Assembly: GCA_036384915.1 (NCBI GenBank)
Contig: DASVLJ010000027.1
Location: 1 to 64,000 of the forward strand
DNA length: 64,000 nucleotides
Direction: 5' to 3'
Origin: PKWO01 sp036384915
GTDB lineage: Bacteria > Pseudomonadota > Gammaproteobacteria > Burkholderiales > Burkholderiaceae_D
Below, one piece after another: positions 8,723 through 19,841 of this stretch. The notes under the pieces are model-generated. The model had not been told where the DNA came from. It made no database searches and was given only the letters and a program-made list of their open reading frames with translations. Positions within the stretch are counted from its first letter, which is position 1. Every line of letters begins with the position of its first letter. The position numbers were made by a program, and so were the translations under genes.

Positions 8723-9892
8723 ATGCTGCTTTGGCTGGCACAATTTTTTCAACAGGATCTGGGGCCGCTGCGCGTCTTCAACTTCATCACGTTCCGCGCC
8801 GTGTTCGCCACCATTACCGCCCTGGGCATCGGCTTGCTGGCCGGCCCGGCGGTGATTCGCATGCTGACGCGCTTGAAGGTTGGGCAAGCCGTGCGCCAGG
8901 ACGGACCGCAGACGCATCTGAAGAAAACCGGCACGCCGACCATGGGCGGCGTGCTGATCCTGATCGCGATCGGCATTTCCACGCTCTTGTGGTGCGACCT
9001 GACCAACCGTTTCATCTGGCCGGTTCTGATCGTCACGCTCGGCTACGGCGCCGTGGGCTGGGTCGACGATTACCGCAAGGTGGTCTACAAGGACCCGGAA
9101 GGCATGCGTTCGCGCGAAAAATATTTCTGGCAATCGCTGATCGGCATCATCGCCGCCTTGTACCTGGCGTTTTCGGTGTCGGCGCCGACCAATACCCAGG
9201 TTTGGCAATTGTTCAGTTCCTGGGTGGGCTCCGGCTTCAATACGGAGCTGACGCCCAAGGCCGACTTGATCGTGCCCTTCTTCAAGACCATCAGCTATCC
9301 GCTGGGCGTCTGGGGCTTCATCGGCCTGACCTATTGCGTGATCGTTGGCAGCAGCAATGCCGTCAACTTTACCGACGGTCTGGACGGCTTGGCCATCATG
9401 CCTACCGTCATGGTCGGCTCGGGGCTCGGCTTGTTCGCTTACCTGACCGGCAGCGCGGCCTACTCGAAATACCTGTTCATCCCGCACATCCCCGGTGCCG
9501 GCGAATTGCTGATTTTTTGCGGCGCCATGGCCGGGGCGGGGCTGGCCTTCCTCTGGTACAACGCGCATCCGGCCCAGGTCTTTATGGGCGACGTCGGTGC
9601 GCTGGCCTTGGGCGGCGCGCTCGGCACCATTGCCGTGATCGTGCGGCAGGAGATCGTGCTGTTCATCATGGGCGGCATCTTCGTTGCCGAAACCGTGTCC
9701 GTCATGATCCAGGTGGTGTGGTTCAAGTACACCAAGAAACGCTATGGCGAGGGCCGGCGCGTATTCCTGATGGCGCCGCTGCACCATCATTTTGAACAAA
9801 AAGGCTGGAACGAAACCCAAGTCGTGATCCGCTTCTGGATCATCACGATGATTCTTGTGCTGTTTGGATTGTCCACTTTGAAATTGCGTTGA
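8723..9892 (+). CDS. mraY: Phospho-MurNAc-pentapeptide transferase MraY
   Basis: A 389-residue integral membrane enzyme with about ten transmembrane helices. It transfers phospho-MurNAc-pentapeptide to undecaprenyl phosphate to form lipid I. Characteristic stretches are the aspartate-containing NFTDGLDGLA in the middle and PLHHHFEQKGW near the C-terminus, both in conserved cytoplasmic loops of the family. It starts one base after the murF stop. Confidence 0.97.
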   Translation: MLLWLAQFFQQDLGPLRVFNFITFRAVFATITALGIGLLAGPAVIRMLTRLKVGQAVRQDGPQTHLKKTGTPTMGGVLILIAIGISTLLWCDLTNRFIWPVLIVTLGYGAVGWVDDYRKVVYKDPEGMRSREKYFWQSLIGIIAALYLAFSVSAPTNTQVWQLFSSWVGSGFNTELTPKADLIVPFFKTISYPLGVWGFIGLTYCVIVGSSNAVNFTDGLDGLAIMPTVMVGSGLGLFAYLTGSAAYSKYLFIPHIPGAGELLIFCGAMAGAGLAFLWYNAHPAQVFMGDVGALALGGALGTIAVIVRQEIVLFIMGGIFVAETVSVMIQVVWFKYTKKRYGEGRRVFLMAPLHHHFEQKGWNETQVVIRFWIITMILVLFGLSTLKLR

Positions 9893-9903
9893 AGCGGGAA
9901 TTG

Positions 9904-11412
9904 ATGAATTACGAAGGTAAACACGCGTTGGTATTGGGCCTCGGCGAATCGGGGCTGGCGATGGCGCGCTGGCTGGCGCGCTGCGGTGCCGCCGTGCGCG
10001 TTGCCGATACGCGTGACGCGCCCGCGCGCCTGCCGGCCTTGCTGGAGGCCGTGCCGGCTGCGCAATTCGTCGCCGGCCGTTTCGATGCCGCCTTGCTCGA
10101 AGGGATAGACTTCGTTGCGCTGAGCCCCGGCTTGGCGCCGGGCAAGGAATTGGCCGAAATCGTACCGGCTGCGCAAGCGCGCGAGATTCCGCTCTGGAGC
10201 GAAATCGAGTTGTTCGCCCAAGCGCTGGCTGCCATGAAGGCCGAGCGAGAATACGTGCCCAAGGTGATTGCCATCACAGGCACCAACGGCAAAACCACGG
10301 TCACGAGCCTGACAGGTTTGCTGTGCCGCCGCGCCGGCTTGAAAACGCAAATCGCCGGCAACATCAGCCCGGCCGCGCTCGACGTGCTGCGCGAAGCCAT
10401 GGATGCGGACGACCTGCCGCAAGCCTGGGTGCTCGAACTGTCGAGCTTCCAGTTGCACTCGACCTTCAGCCTGCAAGCCGATGCCGCCACGGTCCTCAAC
10501 GTCACTCAAGACCATCTCGACTGGCATGGCGACATGGCCGCCTATGCCGCCGACAAGGCACGCATCTTCGGTGCCCACACCGTGCGCGTGCTGAACCGCG
10601 ACGACGCTGAAGTCATGCGCATGGGTTCGGCTCTGGGGCAAACCGTCAGCTTCGGTCGCGACGAACCCGAGCAAGCCGACTGCTTTGGCCTGGTTGTAGA
10701 AAGCGGCATGCAATGGCTGGCCATGGCTGTGTCGGCGGAAGAGGGCGAAAAGAAACGCAGGAAAAAGGACAGCATGGAAATTCCGGCCGTGCTGATCAAC
10801 CGCCTGATGCCGGCCGACGCGCTCAAGATCCGCGGCCAGCACAATGCCATGAATGCACTGGCGGCACTGGCCTTGTGCCGTGCGGTCGGCCTGCCGCTCG
10901 CACCCCTGCTGCACGGCTTGCGCGAATACCAGGGCGAGCCGCACCGCGTGGAACTGGTGGCAAATGTGGGCGGTGTCGATTACTACGATGACAGCAAGGG
11001 CACCAATGTCGGCGCCACGGTGGCAGCCTTGAACGGCCTCGGTGCCGCGCGCGGCGGGAGCGCGAAACACCTGATCCTGATCGCCGGCGGCGACGGCAAG
11101 GGCCAATCGTTCGCGCCGCTGGCCGAGCCGGTAGCGAAGTACGTGCGCGCCGTATACCTGATCGGCACGGACGGTCCGGCCATCCGCGCCGTACTCGAAG
11201 AGTCCGATGCGGCCGCCGACGTAGAGTTGCACGACTGCGCCAGCCTGCAAGACGCGGTGCGCGCCGCTGCCGACAAGGCAAACAGCGGCGACGAAGTCCT
11301 GCTCTCGCCGGCTTGCGCCAGCTTCGACATGTTCGATAACTACGCCCATCGCGCGCAAGTCTTCATCGACGCCGTGCGCGAGCTAGCCCTGGACCGTGGG
11401 GAGATCGCATGA
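9904..11412 (+). CDS. murD: UDP-MurNAc-L-Ala:D-Glu ligase
   Basis: A 502-residue Mur ligase adding D-glutamate to UDP-MurNAc-L-alanine. The N-terminal Rossmann-type segment starts NYEGKHALVLGLGESG, and the ATP-binding GTNGKTT follows at about residue 125. The frame also has a TTG at 9889 overlapping the mraY stop. ATG 9904, preceded by AGCGGGAA, gives the familiar N-terminus and is preferred. A Lys/Glu-rich insert (EEGEKKRRKKD, near residue 280) looks like a lineage-specific loop. The stop overlaps the ftsW start. Confidence 0.95.
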   Translation: MNYEGKHALVLGLGESGLAMARWLARCGAAVRVADTRDAPARLPALLEAVPAAQFVAGRFDAALLEGIDFVALSPGLAPGKELAEIVPAAQAREIPLWSEIELFAQALAAMKAEREYVPKVIAITGTNGKTTVTSLTGLLCRRAGLKTQIAGNISPAALDVLREAMDADDLPQAWVLELSSFQLHSTFSLQADAATVLNVTQDHLDWHGDMAAYAADKARIFGAHTVRVLNRDDAEVMRMGSALGQTVSFGRDEPEQADCFGLVVESGMQWLAMAVSAEEGEKKRRKKDSMEIPAVLINRLMPADALKIRGQHNAMNALAALALCRAVGLPLAPLLHGLREYQGEPHRVELVANVGGVDYYDDSKGTNVGATVAALNGLGAARGGSAKHLILIAGGDGKGQSFAPLAEPVAKYVRAVYLIGTDGPAIRAVLEESDAAADVELHDCASLQDAVRAAADKANSGDEVLLSPACASFDMFDNYAHRAQVFIDAVRELALDRGEIA

Positions 11413-12614
11413 GCGAATTCGCGCTCCCTTCTTATTCCGGCAACAGCCGCTCGCAGGATGGCTTCCTGCCGCGCTCGAAAATGATGGAATACGACCAGCC
11501 GCTGGTGTGGGTCGTGCTTCTGCTCATGCTGTTCGGCATGGTGATGGTGTATTCGGCCTCGATTTCGCTGCCCGATTCGCCCAAGTTCGCCAATTACTCG
11601 AACACTTACTTCCTGCAGCGCCAGGCGATTTTCATCTGCGTGGCGATCGTGGCCGGTTTGCTGGCCTTCCGCGTGCGCATCCAGACTTGGCAGCGTTTCG
11701 CGCCTTACCTGTTCGTCGGCACCCTGGCCCTGCTCCTCCTGGTGCTGATTCCCCACGTGGGCAAGGACGTCAACGGTGCGCGGCGCTGGATTTCGCTGCG
11801 CATGTTCAACCTGCAGCCTTCGGAGTTGATGAAGCTGTTTGTCGTGCTCTATGCCGCCGACTACACCGTGCGCAAGCAGCAATACATGCACCAACTGACC
11901 AAGGGCTTCCTGCCGATGGCGATGGCGGTGGGCTGCGTCGGCTTGTTCCTGCTCCTGGAGCCCGACCTCGGCGCCTTCGGTGTGATCGTCTGCATCGCCA
12001 TGGGTATCCTGTTCCTCGGCGGCATCAACGGGGTCTGGTTCGGCGGCATCGCCGGCACCCTGGTCGGCATCTTCGGCATGGTGATCTGGCTCTCGCCCTG
12101 GCGCCGCGAGCGTATCTTCGCCTACCTCGATCCCTGGCAGGAAGGTAACGCCCTGGGTAAGGCTTATCAGCTTTCGCACTCGCTGATCGCCTTCGGCCGC
12201 GGCGAACTGTTCGGCGTCGGCCTGGGCGGCAGCGTGGAAAAGCTCAACTATTTGCCGGAAGCGCATACCGACTTCCTGCTCGCCGTGATCGGCGAAGAAC
12301 TGGGCTTTGCCGGCGTACTGGTGGTGGTGCTGCTGTTCTATTGGATCGTCAAGCGCGCCTTCGATATCGGGCGCCAGGCGATTGCCATGGACCTGACGTT
12401 CGCCGGCCTGGCCGCCAAGGGCATCGGCATCTGGATCGGCGTTCAAGCCTTCATCAACATGGGCGTGAACCTCGGCCTCCTTCCCACCAAGGGCTTGACG
12501 CTGCCCTTGATGAGTTATGGCGGCTCGGGCGTGATGATCAATTGCGTGGGGCTGGCGATTTTGCTGCGCATCGACTATGAAAACCGCACACTGATGCGCG
12601 GGGGGCGTATATGA
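11409..12614 (+). CDS. ftsW: Septal peptidoglycan glycosyltransferase FtsW
   Basis: A 401-residue SEDS-family membrane protein with about ten transmembrane helices. It polymerises lipid II at the septum together with FtsI. Recognisable loops are EAHTDFLLAVIGEELGF and PTKGLTLPLMSYGGSG, typical of FtsW/RodA. Position between murD and murG identifies it as FtsW rather than RodA. It overlaps both neighbours by 4 bp. Confidence 0.96.
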   Translation: MSEFALPSYSGNSRSQDGFLPRSKMMEYDQPLVWVVLLLMLFGMVMVYSASISLPDSPKFANYSNTYFLQRQAIFICVAIVAGLLAFRVRIQTWQRFAPYLFVGTLALLLLVLIPHVGKDVNGARRWISLRMFNLQPSELMKLFVVLYAADYTVRKQQYMHQLTKGFLPMAMAVGCVGLFLLLEPDLGAFGVIVCIAMGILFLGGINGVWFGGIAGTLVGIFGMVIWLSPWRRERIFAYLDPWQEGNALGKAYQLSHSLIAFGRGELFGVGLGGSVEKLNYLPEAHTDFLLAVIGEELGFAGVLVVVLLFYWIVKRAFDIGRQAIAMDLTFAGLAAKGIGIWIGVQAFINMGVNLGLLPTKGLTLPLMSYGGSGVMINCVGLAILLRIDYENRTLMRGGRI

Positions 12615-13701
12615 CCAATATACACAATCCCAAGCATCTGATGATCATGGCGGCAGGCACGGGCGGCCACATCTTCCCCGGCCTCGCAATCGCCGCGACC
12701 ATGAAGTCGCGCGGCTGGTCGGTATCCTGGCTCGGTACCACGCACGGCATGGAATGCGACATTGTGCCCAAGCACGGCATAGAGATGGACCAGATCGAAT
12801 TCCGCGGTTTGCGCGGCAAAGGCCTCGGCCACACGATCAAGGGCGCGTTTCGCCTGGCGCCGTCGTTTACGCAAAGCTTCCGCTATCTCGGCGAGCGCAA
12901 GCCCGACGTGGTGCTCGGCATGGGCGGTTACGTGACCGTGCCCGGCGGCATGATGGCGCGCATGCGCGGTATTCCGCTGGTACTGGCCAATGCCGACGCC
13001 TCGTTGCTGTTGTCGAACAAGACCCTGGCCCCCTTGGCCAAGCGCGTGCTGTTCGGCTTCCCCGGCGAATTCGGCCGCGCGGCGGGCAAGGCCACCGTGA
13101 CGGGCAACCCGGTGCGGCAAGAGATCTTGAACCTGCCCAAACCGGCCGAACGTTTCGCCGGCCGCAGCGGCCCCTTGCGCATCCTGGTGGTGGGCGGCAG
13201 CCTTGGGGCCAAGGTCTTGAACGACTGCGTGCCGCAGGCGCTGGCAATGTTGCCGGCGGCAGAGCGTCCCATCGTCACCCATCAATCGGGCAAGCAGCAT
13301 ATCGAGGCGCTGCGCGCAGCTTATGCCGCGGCGAAGGTCGAAGCCGAAGTGCTCGACTTCATCGACGATATGGCGGCGCGTTATGCGCAGGCCGATCTGG
13401 TGATCTGCCGCGCCGGCGCGATCACGATATCGGAATTGACGGCGGCAGGTGTCGCCAGCGTGCTCGTGCCCTTCATGGCATCGACCACCAAGCACCAGCG
13501 CGACAACGCGCGCTGGATGGCGCACCACCGCGCGGCAATTCATTTGCCGCAAACCGAACTGACGGCGGAGCGTCTGGCAGCCTTGCTGCAAAAGACCAAC
13601 CGCGAAGCGTGCCTCGCCATGGCCGAGGCGGCTTACGACAACGGACGGCGCGACGCCAACGAGGCGATCGCGCAAGTCCTGGAGAAACTGGCAGGTGTGG
13701 A

Positions 13702-13705
<4 letters not shown>
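12611..13705 (+). CDS. murG: UDP-GlcNAc:lipid I N-acetylglucosaminyltransferase
   Basis: A 364-residue peripheral membrane GT-B glycosyltransferase that converts lipid I to lipid II. The glycine-rich GTGGHIFPGL near the N-terminus and GGSLGAKVLN in the second half are the donor- and acceptor-site loops of the family. It overlaps ftsW upstream and murC downstream by 4 bp each. Confidence 0.97.
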
Positions 13706-15113
<1,408 letters not shown>

Positions 15114-15117
<4 letters not shown>

Positions 15118-16121
15118 GCGACGCGCTTGTACAAGACATGAAATCCCTGGGCAAGGTAGGCGTGCTGTTCGGCGGCCGCTCCGCCGAACGTGAGGTTTCG
15201 CTCATGTCGGGCAATGGCGTGGTCAAGGCCCTGCAGAGCAAGGGCGTCGATGCGCACCCGTTCGATACCGGCTTGCGCAGCATCGCCGAACTGGCTGCGG
15301 AAAAGTTTGACCGCGTCTTCATCGCGTTGCACGGCCGCTATGGCGAAGACGGCACGATTCAAGGCGTGCTCGAACAATTGGGCATTCCCTATACCGGCCC
15401 CGGCGTGATGGCGTCGGCACTGTCGATGGACAAGGTCATGACCAAGCGCGTCTGGCTCACGCACGGCTTGCCCACGCCGCGCTTCAAGACCATTTCGGTG
15501 GCCGACGCCACGCCGGAATTGCTGCGCACCATCCCGGACGACCTCGGCTTGCCGCTGATGCTGAAGGCGCCGCACGAAGGCTCCACCATCGGCATCGTCA
15601 AGGTCAACGGCTATTCCGAAATGCAGGAAGGCTTCGCCCTGTGCGCCAAGTACGACAGCACCTTGCTGGCCGAGGAGTTCATCCGCGGCCGCGAGTTGAC
15701 CGTGCCGGTATTAGGCAGCGGCCCCGATGCGCATGCGCTGCCCATCGTCGAAATCCGCGCCCCGCAAGGCAATTACGATTACGAGCACAAGTATTTTTCC
15801 GACGACACGCAGTACCTGTGCCCCGCCCCGCTCGACGCCAAACTGACCGCGCGCGTGCAGGAACTGGCCGTGCAAGCCTTCAATGCGCTCGGTTGCGAAG
15901 GCTGGGCGCGCGTGGACTTCATGCTGCGCGAGACTGATTCCGAACCCTTCCTGCTCGAGATCAACAGTTCTCCGGGCATGACGGGCCACTCGCTCGTGCC
16001 GATGTCGGCCAAAGCGACGGGGATGTCGTATGAAGATTTGTGCGTGACGATTTTGCGTTCGGCTGGGCTGGATTTGCAGCCCACGGCCGACTGGAAACCG
16101 GGTAACCAAGCGGGAAACTAG
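15114..16121 (+). CDS. ddl: D-alanine:D-alanine ligase
   Basis: A 335-residue ATP-grasp enzyme making the D-Ala-D-Ala dipeptide for MurF. GVLFGGRSAEREVSLMSG near the N-terminus and LLEINSSPGMTGHS near the C-terminus (metal and phosphate binding) are diagnostic. Its placement between murC and ftsQ suggests the DdlB type. ATG 15114 overlaps the murC stop, with AGGGGAGG just upstream. Confidence 0.97.
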
Positions 16122-16140
16122 GCAGATAACCAAGGAAAAC

Positions 16141-16914
16141 ATGTGGCACGACATCAAATCCATGAACGCGGTATCAGGCGCCTTGTACGCCCTGTTCGCG
16201 CTCGCGTGGCTGGTGGCGGGCTTGTGGTGGCTGGCGCAGCGTCCGATGTTTACCTTGCGCGCGATACGCGTCGAGGCCTTGGGCGAGGCGCCGCTGCGCC
16301 GGGTCAATCAGACCACGATCAAGGGCACGGCAATACCGCGCATCAAGGGCAATTTTTTTACCGCGGACCTCGATGCGGTGCGCCAGGCTTTCGAGACCGT
16401 GCCCTGGGTGCGGCGCGCGGCGGTGCGGCGCGAATGGCCCGACAAGCTGGTGGTGTCGCTGGAAGAGCATGTGCCGCTGGGCACCTGGGGCGAGGATGGG
16501 AGGCTGGTGTCGGTCAAGGGAGACGTGTTCACCGCCAACCTGGAAGAAGCGGAGGAAGACGGCAAGCTGCCGGAGTTCGGTGGGCCGGAGGGGAGCGAGA
16601 AGGATGTGGTGCGGCGCTACGCCGACTTGTACCAATGGTTTGCGCCGCTCAAGTTGCAGCCGGAATCGGTATTGCTGTCCGGGCGTTACGCCTGGAGCGT
16701 CAAGCTCGACAACGGCATGACCGTGGAATTGGGGCGCGAACCGACGGCCGATACCCTGCGCCAGCGCGTGGAGCGGCTGGTCAAGGTGTACCCGCAGCTG
16801 ATCGGGAGGTGGCAGGCGGGAATCGAAAGCATAGACATGCGGTATACGAACGGCTTGGCCTTGAAGGCGGTGGGAGCGCCGCCTGGTCAACCAATCAAAG
16901 GGAAAAAGAGTTGA
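16141..16914 (+). CDS. ftsQ: Cell division protein FtsQ
   Basis: A 257-residue bitopic divisome protein: a short cytoplasmic tail, one transmembrane helix (about 13-32), then a periplasmic POTRA domain starting with FTLRAIRVEALGE and an FtsQ domain. It links early and late divisome proteins and complexes with FtsL/FtsB. It starts 19 bp after ddl with AAGGAAAAC as a weak ribosome site. Length and gene order are typical. Confidence 0.95.
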   Translation: MWHDIKSMNAVSGALYALFALAWLVAGLWWLAQRPMFTLRAIRVEALGEAPLRRVNQTTIKGTAIPRIKGNFFTADLDAVRQAFETVPWVRRAAVRREWPDKLVVSLEEHVPLGTWGEDGRLVSVKGDVFTANLEEAEEDGKLPEFGGPEGSEKDVVRRYADLYQWFAPLKLQPESVLLSGRYAWSVKLDNGMTVELGREPTADTLRQRVERLVKVYPQLIGRWQAGIESIDMRYTNGLALKAVGAPPGQPIKGKKS

Positions 16915-16918
16915 GCGG

Positions 16919-17021
16919 AGAATCCATTTCAAAAAGGCCATGGCGTTGTTGCTGCTCTTTGCCGTACAGCCGTACTGTCTTCGTCGCGGCGTCTAGGCCC
17001 GACCGTTTTGAAATGGATTCT
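16919..17021. repeat. 103-bp element bounded by a perfect 16-bp inverted repeat
   Basis: The arms at 16919-16934 (AGAATCCATTTCAAAA) and 17006-17021 are exact reverse complements. The interior adds a GGCC/GGCC pairing (16936-16939 with 16996-16999) and a small ACAG/CTGT hairpin. It fills nearly the whole ftsQ-ftsA gap. Symmetry and size fit a non-autonomous inverted-repeat element (MITE-like) or a folded mRNA segment that tunes ftsA expression. No flanking direct duplication is obvious. Confidence 0.6.
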
Positions 17022-17041
17022 TGAAAAATAAGCGGAACGAT

Positions 17042-18274
17042 ATGACAAAAGACGCAAAGAATCTGATCGTAGGCCTCGACATCGGCACCTCCAAGGTGGT
17101 GGCCGTGGTGGCTGAAGTCATGCCCAACGGGCGGCATGAAGTCATCGGCCTGGGCCAGCACGAATCCAAGGGCTTGAAGAAGGGCGTCGTCGTCAATATC
17201 GAAGCCACGGTCGAATCGATCCAGCGCGCGCTCGAGGAAGCCGAGCTGATGGCCGACTGCAAGATCCGCAATGTCTATACGGGCATCGCCGGCGCCCACA
17301 TCCGCAGCTTCAATTCGAGCGGCATGGTGGCGATCAAGGACAAGGAAGTTACCGCCGCCGATGTGGCGCGCGTGATCGAAACGGCCAAGGCGGTCAATAT
17401 CCCGACCGACCAGCAATTGCTGCATACCGTGCCGCAGGAATTCATCGTCGACAGCCAGGAAGACGTGCGCGAGCCTATTGGCATGAGCGGCATCCGCTTG
17501 GAAGTGAAGGTGCACATCGTCACCGGCGCCGTGTCGGCAGTGCAAAACATCGTCAAGTGCGTGCGCCGCTGCGGCCTCGAAGTGTCGGACTTGATCCTGC
17601 AGCCGATGGCTTCGGCCGATGCGGTGCTGACGCCGGACGAAAAGGAATTGGGCGTGGTGCTGATCGACATGGGCGGCGGCACCACCGACGTGGCGATCTT
17701 CACCGAAGGCGCGATCCGCCACACGGCCGTGATCCCCATCGCCGGCGACCAGATCACCAACGACATCGCCATGGCCTTGCGTACGCCGACGTCGGAGGCC
17801 GAGGAAATCAAGCTGCGCTACGGCGTGGCCAAGCAAGTGCTGGCCGACCCGGGCGATTCGCTCGAAGTGCCGGGTCTTGGCGACCGCGGGCCGCGTGCCT
17901 TGTCGCGCCAGGCGCTGGCCGCGGTGATCGAGCCGCGCGTCGAAGAATTGTTTGCGCTGGTGCACCAGGTGGTGCGCGAATCGGGTTACGAAGAAGTGCT
18001 GTCTTCCGGCATCGTCCTGACCGGCGGTTCGGCCATGATGCCGGGCATGGTGGAACTGGCCGAAGACATTTTTCTGAAGCCGGCGCGCCTCGGTACGCCG
18101 GAGTACAGCGGCCAGCTGGCCGACGTGGTGCGCAGTCCACGCTACTCGACTGTGCTTGGTTTGCTCTTGGAAGCGAAGAAGCAGTATCTGCGGGGCTATG
18201 TCGTCACGCGCCAGGATGGCACGGTGAAGGCGGTGTGGCAGCGCATGAAGGAGTGGTTCTTGGGTAATTTTTAA
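17042..18274 (+). CDS. ftsA: Cell division protein FtsA
   Basis: A 410-residue actin-like ATPase that tethers FtsZ to the membrane and recruits the later divisome. The N-terminal LIVGLDIGTSKVVAVVAE is the phosphate-1 loop of the actin fold, and IDMGGGTTDVAIF is the phosphate-2 loop. The C-terminus ends in a short amphipathic segment (WQRMKEWFLGNF), the membrane-targeting helix. A TTG at 17021 lies in frame, but ATG 17042 gives the usual start; the 103-bp inverted-repeat element ends just upstream. Confidence 0.96.
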   Translation: MTKDAKNLIVGLDIGTSKVVAVVAEVMPNGRHEVIGLGQHESKGLKKGVVVNIEATVESIQRALEEAELMADCKIRNVYTGIAGAHIRSFNSSGMVAIKDKEVTAADVARVIETAKAVNIPTDQQLLHTVPQEFIVDSQEDVREPIGMSGIRLEVKVHIVTGAVSAVQNIVKCVRRCGLEVSDLILQPMASADAVLTPDEKELGVVLIDMGGGTTDVAIFTEGAIRHTAVIPIAGDQITNDIAMALRTPTSEAEEIKLRYGVAKQVLADPGDSLEVPGLGDRGPRALSRQALAAVIEPRVEELFALVHQVVRESGYEEVLSSGIVLTGGSAMMPGMVELAEDIFLKPARLGTPEYSGQLADVVRSPRYSTVLGLLLEAKKQYLRGYVVTRQDGTVKAVWQRMKEWFLGNF

Positions 18275-18306
18275 TAACGGTTTATCTGGAAATTTTAGTA
18301 ACGTGT

Positions 18307-18366
18307 TTGACGATAACTCGTAGTTATCAGTCGCTAGTTGGTACACCGCGTAATAACTATCGACTG
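18307..18366 (+). promoter_or_regulatory. Possible folded leader of ftsZ
   Basis: The gap before ftsZ holds GATAAC/GTTATC (18312-18317 with 18323-18328, loop TCGTA). It also holds a competing pairing between TAGTTATCAGTCG (18321-18333) and the downstream ATAACTATCGACTG (18353-18366). The two structures share the central arm and are mutually exclusive. No good promoter was seen in the gap. Function is inferred only. Confidence 0.25.
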
Positions 18367-18391
18367 AAAACTGCACACTTTAGGAGTCCTT

Positions 18392-19585
18392 ATGGAAATC
18401 GATATGCTTGATAACGCTGCGGCGGGAACCGTCATCAAGGTCGTGGGCGTCGGTGGCGCAGGCGGCAATGCGGTCCAACACATGATCAACAAGGGTGTAT
18501 CCGGCGTTGAATTCATCGCCGCCAACACCGACGCGCAGGCGCTGCAACTGTCCAAGGCGCACAACGTCATCCAGATCGGCGAGACCGGTCTCGGTGCCGG
18601 CATGAAGCCCGAGATCGGCCGCAAGCTGGCCGAAGAATCGCGCGCCCGCATCGAAGACGCGCTGCGCGGTTCGCACATGGTCTTCATCGCCGCCGGCATG
18701 GGCGGCGGTACCGGCACAGGCGCCGCTCCCATCGTCGCGCAAGTGGCGAAGGAACTCGGCGCGCTGACCGTCGCTGTGGTCTCCAAGCCGTTCTCGTATG
18801 AAGGCCAGAAGTGCATGGACATCGCCAATGAAGGTTTGGAAGCGCTGACCCAGCACGTCGATTCGCTGATCATCATCCTGAACGAAAAGCTGGAAGAGAT
18901 CTACGAAGACGACAGCATGATCGAATGGCTGCAGCATGCCGACGATGTGTTGAACAACGCCGTGGCCGGCATCGCCGAGATCATCAACGTACCGGGCCAC
19001 ATCAACGTCGACTTCAACGACGTCAAGACCATCATGGGCGAGCAGGGCAAGGCCATGATGGGCACGGCCACCGCTTCCGGCGTCGATCGCGCCCGCATCG
19101 CGGCCGAGCAGGCCGTCGCTTCGCCGCTGTTGGACGGTATCGATCTGTCCGGTGCACGCGGCGTGCTGGTCAACGTCACGGCCAGCCGCAGCCTGAAGGG
19201 TAAGGAAATCAAGGAAGTCATGGCCACCGTGCGCGCCTTCGCCGCCTCGGACGCCTCGATCGCGCAAGGCATCGCCTACGACGAAAACATGGGCGACGAT
19301 ATCCGCGTTACCGTGGTCGCCACCGGACTGGGCAAGACGCGCAAGACCGTGCAACTGGTGCAAACCCCGGTCATGCGCACCGGTACGCATAACGAGCCGC
19401 TGCAAGTCAACGCCGTGCAACACGCTGCCCAGAGCCATGCCGCACCGGCACAGCAGCACTTCGAGGGCTTGAAGGCGCCGGCCGTATGGCGCCGCGAATC
19501 GGCATCGGAAACGGTGCGCGCCTTGGAAAAGAATGGCATGGAAACCTATGACATTCCGGCGTTCCTGCGCAAGCAAGCCGACTAA
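18392..19585 (+). CDS. ftsZ: Cell division protein FtsZ
   Basis: A 397-residue tubulin-like GTPase that forms the cytokinetic ring. The signature GGGTGTGAAP (about 107-116) and upstream GVGGAGGNAV form the nucleotide site. The extreme C-terminus DIPAFLRKQAD is the conserved peptide that binds FtsA and ZapD, joined by a short linker. AGGAGT at 18381-18386 is a strong ribosome site, fitting the high level of FtsZ. It is the last gene of the cluster. Confidence 0.98.
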   Translation: MEIDMLDNAAAGTVIKVVGVGGAGGNAVQHMINKGVSGVEFIAANTDAQALQLSKAHNVIQIGETGLGAGMKPEIGRKLAEESRARIEDALRGSHMVFIAAGMGGGTGTGAAPIVAQVAKELGALTVAVVSKPFSYEGQKCMDIANEGLEALTQHVDSLIIILNEKLEEIYEDDSMIEWLQHADDVLNNAVAGIAEIINVPGHINVDFNDVKTIMGEQGKAMMGTATASGVDRARIAAEQAVASPLLDGIDLSGARGVLVNVTASRSLKGKEIKEVMATVRAFAASDASIAQGIAYDENMGDDIRVTVVATGLGKTRKTVQLVQTPVMRTGTHNEPLQVNAVQHAAQSHAAPAQQHFEGLKAPAVWRRESASETVRALEKNGMETYDIPAFLRKQAD

Positions 19586-19636
19586 TGACGACCTCGATAG
19601 GCTACTGCGTGGCTCGACCTCGGCCCTGCGATGCTC

Positions 19637-19655
19637 GCCGTACAATCCTTACGGC
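19637..19655 (+). repeat. Small hairpin in the ftsZ 3' region
   Basis: GCCGTA (19637-19642) and TACGGC (19650-19655) can pair around a 7-nt loop. The surrounding 19586-19780 sequence contains no credible gene. It may be a trailer or remnant of an intergenic repeat. Confidence 0.3.
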
Positions 19656-19780
19656 TGCGCTTTCCGGAATGACATCGAACCGCTCGCTGCGCCTCTCGAG
19701 GGTGTTGGATGAAGAAGGTGCAGAGGAGCGGGGCGCTCATCCTGCATAAAAAACAATAACAAGGCATACTGCGGTCTGCG

Positions 19781-19813
19781 CGCCGCACCTGCATAGCGGG
19801 TGCGGCGTTTTTT
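19781..19813 (+). terminator. Rho-independent terminator of the dcw cluster
   Basis: A perfect 9-bp stem, CGCCGCACC/GGTGCGGCG, with a 9-nt loop is followed directly by six T. It lies about 195 nt after ftsZ and before the peroxiredoxin ribosome site. Confidence 0.85.
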
Positions 19814-19841
19814 ATGCCAACCACGAGAAGGAGCACGCAAC

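Noticed and set aside
12754..13701. N-terminal extension of the murC frame inside murG
   Set aside because: The extension is an out-of-frame reading of murG; murC starts at the ATGA overlap.
16940..16996. An 18-codon frame (MALLLLFAVQ...) inside the ftsQ-ftsA inverted repeat
   Set aside because: No ribosome site, and the sequence is explained by the palindromic element.
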